Positions 40,369-43,517 of a stretch of 43,517 nt of DNA are shown one piece after another. The notes beneath the pieces were generated by a model that was not told where the DNA came from, searched no databases, and saw nothing but the letters and a program-made list of their open reading frames with translations. The translations under genes and the position numbers were made by a program. The stretch's first letter is position 1. Each line of letters opens with the position of its first letter. Source of the stretch: an uncultured Candidatus Melainabacteria bacterium (GTDB lineage: Bacteria > Cyanobacteriota > Vampirovibrionia > Gastranaerophilales > Gastranaerophilaceae); contig CAKUTX010000012.1 in assembly GCA_934692485.1 (NCBI GenBank), positions 1 through 43,517 on the forward strand, given 5' to 3'.

Positions 40369-43341
40369 CTAATCTTCTTTTCTGACTGCCAGACCTTTTT
40401 TAGTGCAATCCATTATTTTCAATAACATATCGTCGCACAATTCTAATTCGTGTTGTTTTTCAGGTGTTTGGCGAGCTTTCCAATCGTTCAGCATTTGTCT
40501 AAAATCGTCACCATTTATAATACATTCTCCTGTGCCTACAAGTTTTGAATATTTTTTCGTAAATTCTTTATTAAAATCGGCATAGATTTCTGTGATTAGG
40601 TCAGATGCTATTTTAGCATTATTTATAATGACTCGTTCATCATTTTCTATTTTTGTTTTCAGGCTGTCTGACAAGTTGTCATTTGGGTTTATCGTCATTT
40701 TCCCTGTTTGTTTGCCAAGTCCCATAACTTTTACCATAAGTTCAGAGAGGTCTCTGACGTTTTCCATATCAATCGATATGCCCATTGAGCCATCTATTTT
40801 GTAGAATTGGTTTTCTGCGGAATTTCCTCCAAACGAGCAGACAATTGAACCAAACATTTTTTCAAATGTATATTCTGAATTAATATCATCGCCGTGGTAA
40901 ACAGCTCCACCGTATATGCCTCTTGGGTCGAGAGTAATGAAGTTTACTTTGTTTGGAATATGCCATTTTTCTCCTTTTGTTTTGGCAAGAATATTCATCA
41001 CTTCGAGGTTTGTAGCGTGACCGCATTCGTGAGATGTTACAATTTTCTTTTCGTGTTCTTCTGTGTTTGTTGTTGCCGGTCTGCCTGTTGAAATTTGTAA
41101 ATAAGCTTCTGTGAAGTCAGATTTGTCAAGTATTTTGTGGCCTCTTTCTTGAGCAACAGAGCTTGCTTTTTTGACAAGATTTTTTATATAGATGAATGGG
41201 AAGCCATCAGAAATATCTGCAACATAGTCTATAATTTTACTTTGTTCATCGCTAGAACCTTTTATTTTAATTTTTTCTTTTTTAATAGCGTATTTGATAA
41301 CTTCAGCACGTTCTTCTTTGCTGTATCCTGGAGATGTTACTGCCATTTTGTCAATAAATTTGAAAGATTTTAAAGCTGCATTTCCGATAAGTTTTGGATT
41401 AGAAACAGAACCAACGACTAGAATATTCAAACCTGCTTTTTCAGCTTTATCCATTTCTCTCAAAAGCTGTGACATTGCTTTTTGGTGGTAATAAGAAACC
41501 ATTTCTCCAACAGAGAAATATTCAAAATTCTCAATAAACAAAACAGCAGATTTGTGAGAATTTGCCTCTGCCTGAGCTGTTACAAGTGAGAATAATTTTT
41601 TAACAGAAGCTTCAGGTGACAGCGCGCCTCCACCAAATAAATCAACTTCTTTTGTCCCGAAATCCATTGTGTTCATTTCGATATACGGAACTTTAGCTTC
41701 TCCTGCTATAGCTTTTGCCGTAAATTTCCTTCCAGCTCCTGGAGAACCGTCTTGAGAATATATTATGATGCCTTTTGTGCCAATTTTGTTTGATTTTATT
41801 TGTTTCGCAATTGCAGTAGCTTCTTTTTGCGTTGCTGTTTTGCCGACAAAATCTTTCATTTTCTTTTTTGTGTCGAAAACTATTTCTATAGAAGTGTCAT
41901 CTGTATTCTTTTTGAAAAGATTTGTAGCTTCCTTCATATAATTGGCAACATCATTTTCATTAATTTCTTTTTTGCTAATATAATAACTTACAATCTTTTT
42001 CATAAGTTTTTGAGTTTTTTCTGGGAAGGCACCATCAAGTTGAGCAGAGGCTTCTACAGCTTTTTCTACTGCTTTTTTAGAAAATGGTTTTTGAATATCT
42101 TTCATCAAAATAGGATTTTCTTTAAAAGATTTTATCATCTGTGCGGTACTAAGAGTTGGAATTGTAACTTCTTCAAAACCATCAAATACTGAATTATTTG
42201 CTAATGCATAATATTGGTTTTTAGTTCCATAGAACAAAAATTTTACATTTGAGGGTTGATTGATAACAGTTGAAATAATTTCTGGCGCAGAATAAATTTT
42301 GCCTACCGCCACATCTTCGGCATCAGTTGCGTTAATCATCATTGACATAGGAGAAAGAGCCAAAATATATTCATTGTCTTTATCTCTAGATATTTCACTA
42401 AAGACGTCCTGATAGTGTTCCACGTTAGCTAATTGATTAAACTCAATTATCTGAATTTTACTGTTTGGATTTTCGGCATTTACTTTTTGAATTGTATCTA
42501 AAAAACTTTCTGGAGAATTTTTGTCCAGTTCGTAGGTTACGAAAATATTTGTGCCAAGAGATAGATTTTTTAATGCGTTTTTAGCTTTAGCTTCATATTC
42601 TGAGAATGGTGCACGTTCTTCGATAGGCTTATTATTAATCATAAGTTCTTCGCTTAAATCGTAAACCAGATTTTGCGTGAATTCTTTTGTAATGTCGTCA
42701 GGGCTGGTTATAGCTCCGGCAACAATCGTATATGGAGCAACAGCTTCGACATCCGTGGCATCTCGGAATGTCCATATAGCATCAATCAAATCTTGAGAAA
42801 ACGAAATTGGAGAATTGGCTTCAACATTTTGTGGTTTTTCTTTTTCTAAGATTTTATCAACTTCTTCAATATATTCGTCAATAACTGGTGTAATTTTTTT
42901 TCTATTTTCGGGTTTAGATAAAATAAGAGGTGTTGTAATTGTGCTTAAAAATTTCCCGATTGCAGGCTGTTCATCTGTATTAAAATCTTTTTCTCCGTTA
43001 TCGAGGTCTTTAATATATTTTTTCAATTCAAGTAAATCGTGTTTAATAACATGCATAGTTGTAATTCTGTCATAACCAGTATTTTTCGCTTCTGTTTCAA
43101 GTTTTCCGATTAATTTTTTAGCAGGAGTGTCCGTGTTATAAAGTATTTTGTCCAGTTTTGTATCAGAATGAGTTTTATTGCTTGCGGTAAACGACACAAA
43201 ATAAGCTTGTGATGTCGTAAAATCAGACAATTTGTTGTTCGGGGGGGGGGCAATTGAGTTGCCTTTATCGTTTTGTTTATTTATATAATTATATTGTGCG
43301 AAAGATTTTTTATCTATATTAAACCCGATTTTTGTAATCAT
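40369..43341 (-). CDS. Soluble FtsH-like AAA/M41 protein with degenerate ATPase
   Basis: 990 residues, no transmembrane segment, AAGGAG before the ATG. The N-terminal 500 residues are unassigned; part (about 210-460) looks like a worn AAA domain. An FtsH-type AAA domain follows (about 500-730; AKAIAGEAKVPYIEM is close to FtsH). Its Walker A is GSPGAGRKF (532-540), with Arg538 where Lys is required. Walker B is FIENFE, with Glu604-Asn605 in place of Asp-Glu. The M41 zinc protease is intact: His771-Glu772-x2-His775 (HECGH) and Asp858 in GISIDMENV. FtsH normally degrades proteins using ATP; here cleavage may not need ATP or may need a partner. A ten-C run encodes residues 31-34. Confidence 0.85.
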   Translation of the reverse strand: MITKIGFNIDKKSFAQYNYINKQNDKGNSIAPPPNNKLSDFTTSQAYFVSFTASNKTHSDTKLDKILYNTDTPAKKLIGKLETEAKNTGYDRITTMHVIKHDLLELKKYIKDLDNGEKDFNTDEQPAIGKFLSTITTPLILSKPENRKKITPVIDEYIEEVDKILEKEKPQNVEANSPISFSQDLIDAIWTFRDATDVEAVAPYTIVAGAITSPDDITKEFTQNLVYDLSEELMINNKPIEERAPFSEYEAKAKNALKNLSLGTNIFVTYELDKNSPESFLDTIQKVNAENPNSKIQIIEFNQLANVEHYQDVFSEISRDKDNEYILALSPMSMMINATDAEDVAVGKIYSAPEIISTVINQPSNVKFLFYGTKNQYYALANNSVFDGFEEVTIPTLSTAQMIKSFKENPILMKDIQKPFSKKAVEKAVEASAQLDGAFPEKTQKLMKKIVSYYISKKEINENDVANYMKEATNLFKKNTDDTSIEIVFDTKKKMKDFVGKTATQKEATAIAKQIKSNKIGTKGIIIYSQDGSPGAGRKFTAKAIAGEAKVPYIEMNTMDFGTKEVDLFGGGALSPEASVKKLFSLVTAQAEANSHKSAVLFIENFEYFSVGEMVSYYHQKAMSQLLREMDKAEKAGLNILVVGSVSNPKLIGNAALKSFKFIDKMAVTSPGYSKEERAEVIKYAIKKEKIKIKGSSDEQSKIIDYVADISDGFPFIYIKNLVKKASSVAQERGHKILDKSDFTEAYLQISTGRPATTNTEEHEKKIVTSHECGHATNLEVMNILAKTKGEKWHIPNKVNFITLDPRGIYGGAVYHGDDINSEYTFEKMFGSIVCSFGGNSAENQFYKIDGSMGISIDMENVRDLSELMVKVMGLGKQTGKMTINPNDNLSDSLKTKIENDERVIINNAKIASDLITEIYADFNKEFTKKYSKLVGTGECIINGDDFRQMLNDWKARQTPEKQHELELCDDMLLKIMDCTKKGLAVRKED
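43241..43250. repeat. Ten-base G/C homopolymer inside the FtsH-like gene
   Basis: Ten consecutive G on the plus strand (C on the coding strand) encode Ala-Pro-Pro-Pro at residues 31-34. It is the longest G/C run seen in this AT-rich window. Loss or gain of one base would shift the frame 90 bases into the gene. Confidence 0.95.
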
Positions 43342-43517
43342 TTAACTTCTCCTTAAAATAATTTTCATGTAAAAAATGTGATAGAAAAATTTTGCTAGTT
43401 TTGTAATAAAGTTTTACAAAAAACAAAAATCTGTTATTAGTCAAATGTAAATTTCGATTAAAAGAAGTATGTACATGAGTGAAAAAACGAATTAAACTGG
43501 GAAAGAGAATAGAAAGA
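43342..43517. other. Upstream region of the FtsH-like gene
   Basis: No gene seen. Near 43459-43476 is AAAAGAAGTATGTACAT, loosely similar to AT-rich elements at 10254, 16058 and 21293. The window ends here. Confidence 0.35.

Overview
The window is AT-rich chromosomal DNA (roughly one third G+C by eye) from an anaerobic bacterium with a Gram-negative envelope. Three things point this way: an oxygen-sensitive class III ribonucleotide reductase with its activase (nrdD, nrdG), several exported proteins ending in outer-membrane-type beta strands, and a large two-partner-secretion/LktA-type filamentous adhesin. Together with many unassigned lineage-type proteins, this best fits the non-photosynthetic gut relatives of Cyanobacteria (Vampirovibrionia/Melainabacteria, Gastranaerophilales). 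That placement is inferred from protein character; no rRNA gene is present to confirm it.

Layout. 1-2300: the start of an exported protein, an orphan PAS-histidine kinase, a gene-poor stretch with a compact GC-rich possible RNA, and tRNA-Met. 2400-4900: a plus-strand set of MATE exporter, HAD phosphatase and DtxR/MntR-type regulator. 4900-14000: mostly minus-strand housekeeping and envelope genes: prmC, a CtpA-type protease, a small XRE regulator facing a 54-codon gene, two metallophosphoesterases, an MBL hydrolase, TPR proteins and a solute-binding lipoprotein. 14000-21100: a YD/MORN-like protein, two barrel-like proteins (one without a signal peptide), tRNA nucleotidyltransferase and a 1039-residue helicase-nuclease. 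21400-28000: a 930-residue unknown protein followed by a 1206-residue adhesin with an Asp-Thr repeat stalk and, unexpectedly, a C-terminal PilZ domain. 28000-30300: the rpsF-ssb-rpsR cluster and dapF. 30360-32640: two GNAT-type proteins and a PAP2 phosphatase.

32700-34850 is the most accessory-looking part. After tRNA-Ser comes a cluster of six short repeats in both orientations, then a REP-associated tyrosine transposase (RAYT) between inverted GTAG-footed REP hairpins, a small protein with repeated R-x-V-V-x-G-F motifs, and a third REP. 34850-36130 holds a MarR regulator with a clear operator repeated before a cupin gene, plus a second cupin. 36360-37070 encodes an ADP-ribosyltransferase-like protein, 37380-40325 the nrdDG operon, and 40369-43341 a soluble FtsH-like protein with an intact zinc-protease site, an eroded ATPase site and a ten-base G/C homopolymer near its start.

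Several genes have a TATAAT box only 6-8 bases before the start codon and no Shine-Dalgarno sequence, suggesting leaderless transcripts alongside conventionally led ones. Starts given here were chosen from ribosome-binding sites, promoters and signal peptides, so some proteins are shorter than the maximal open frame.
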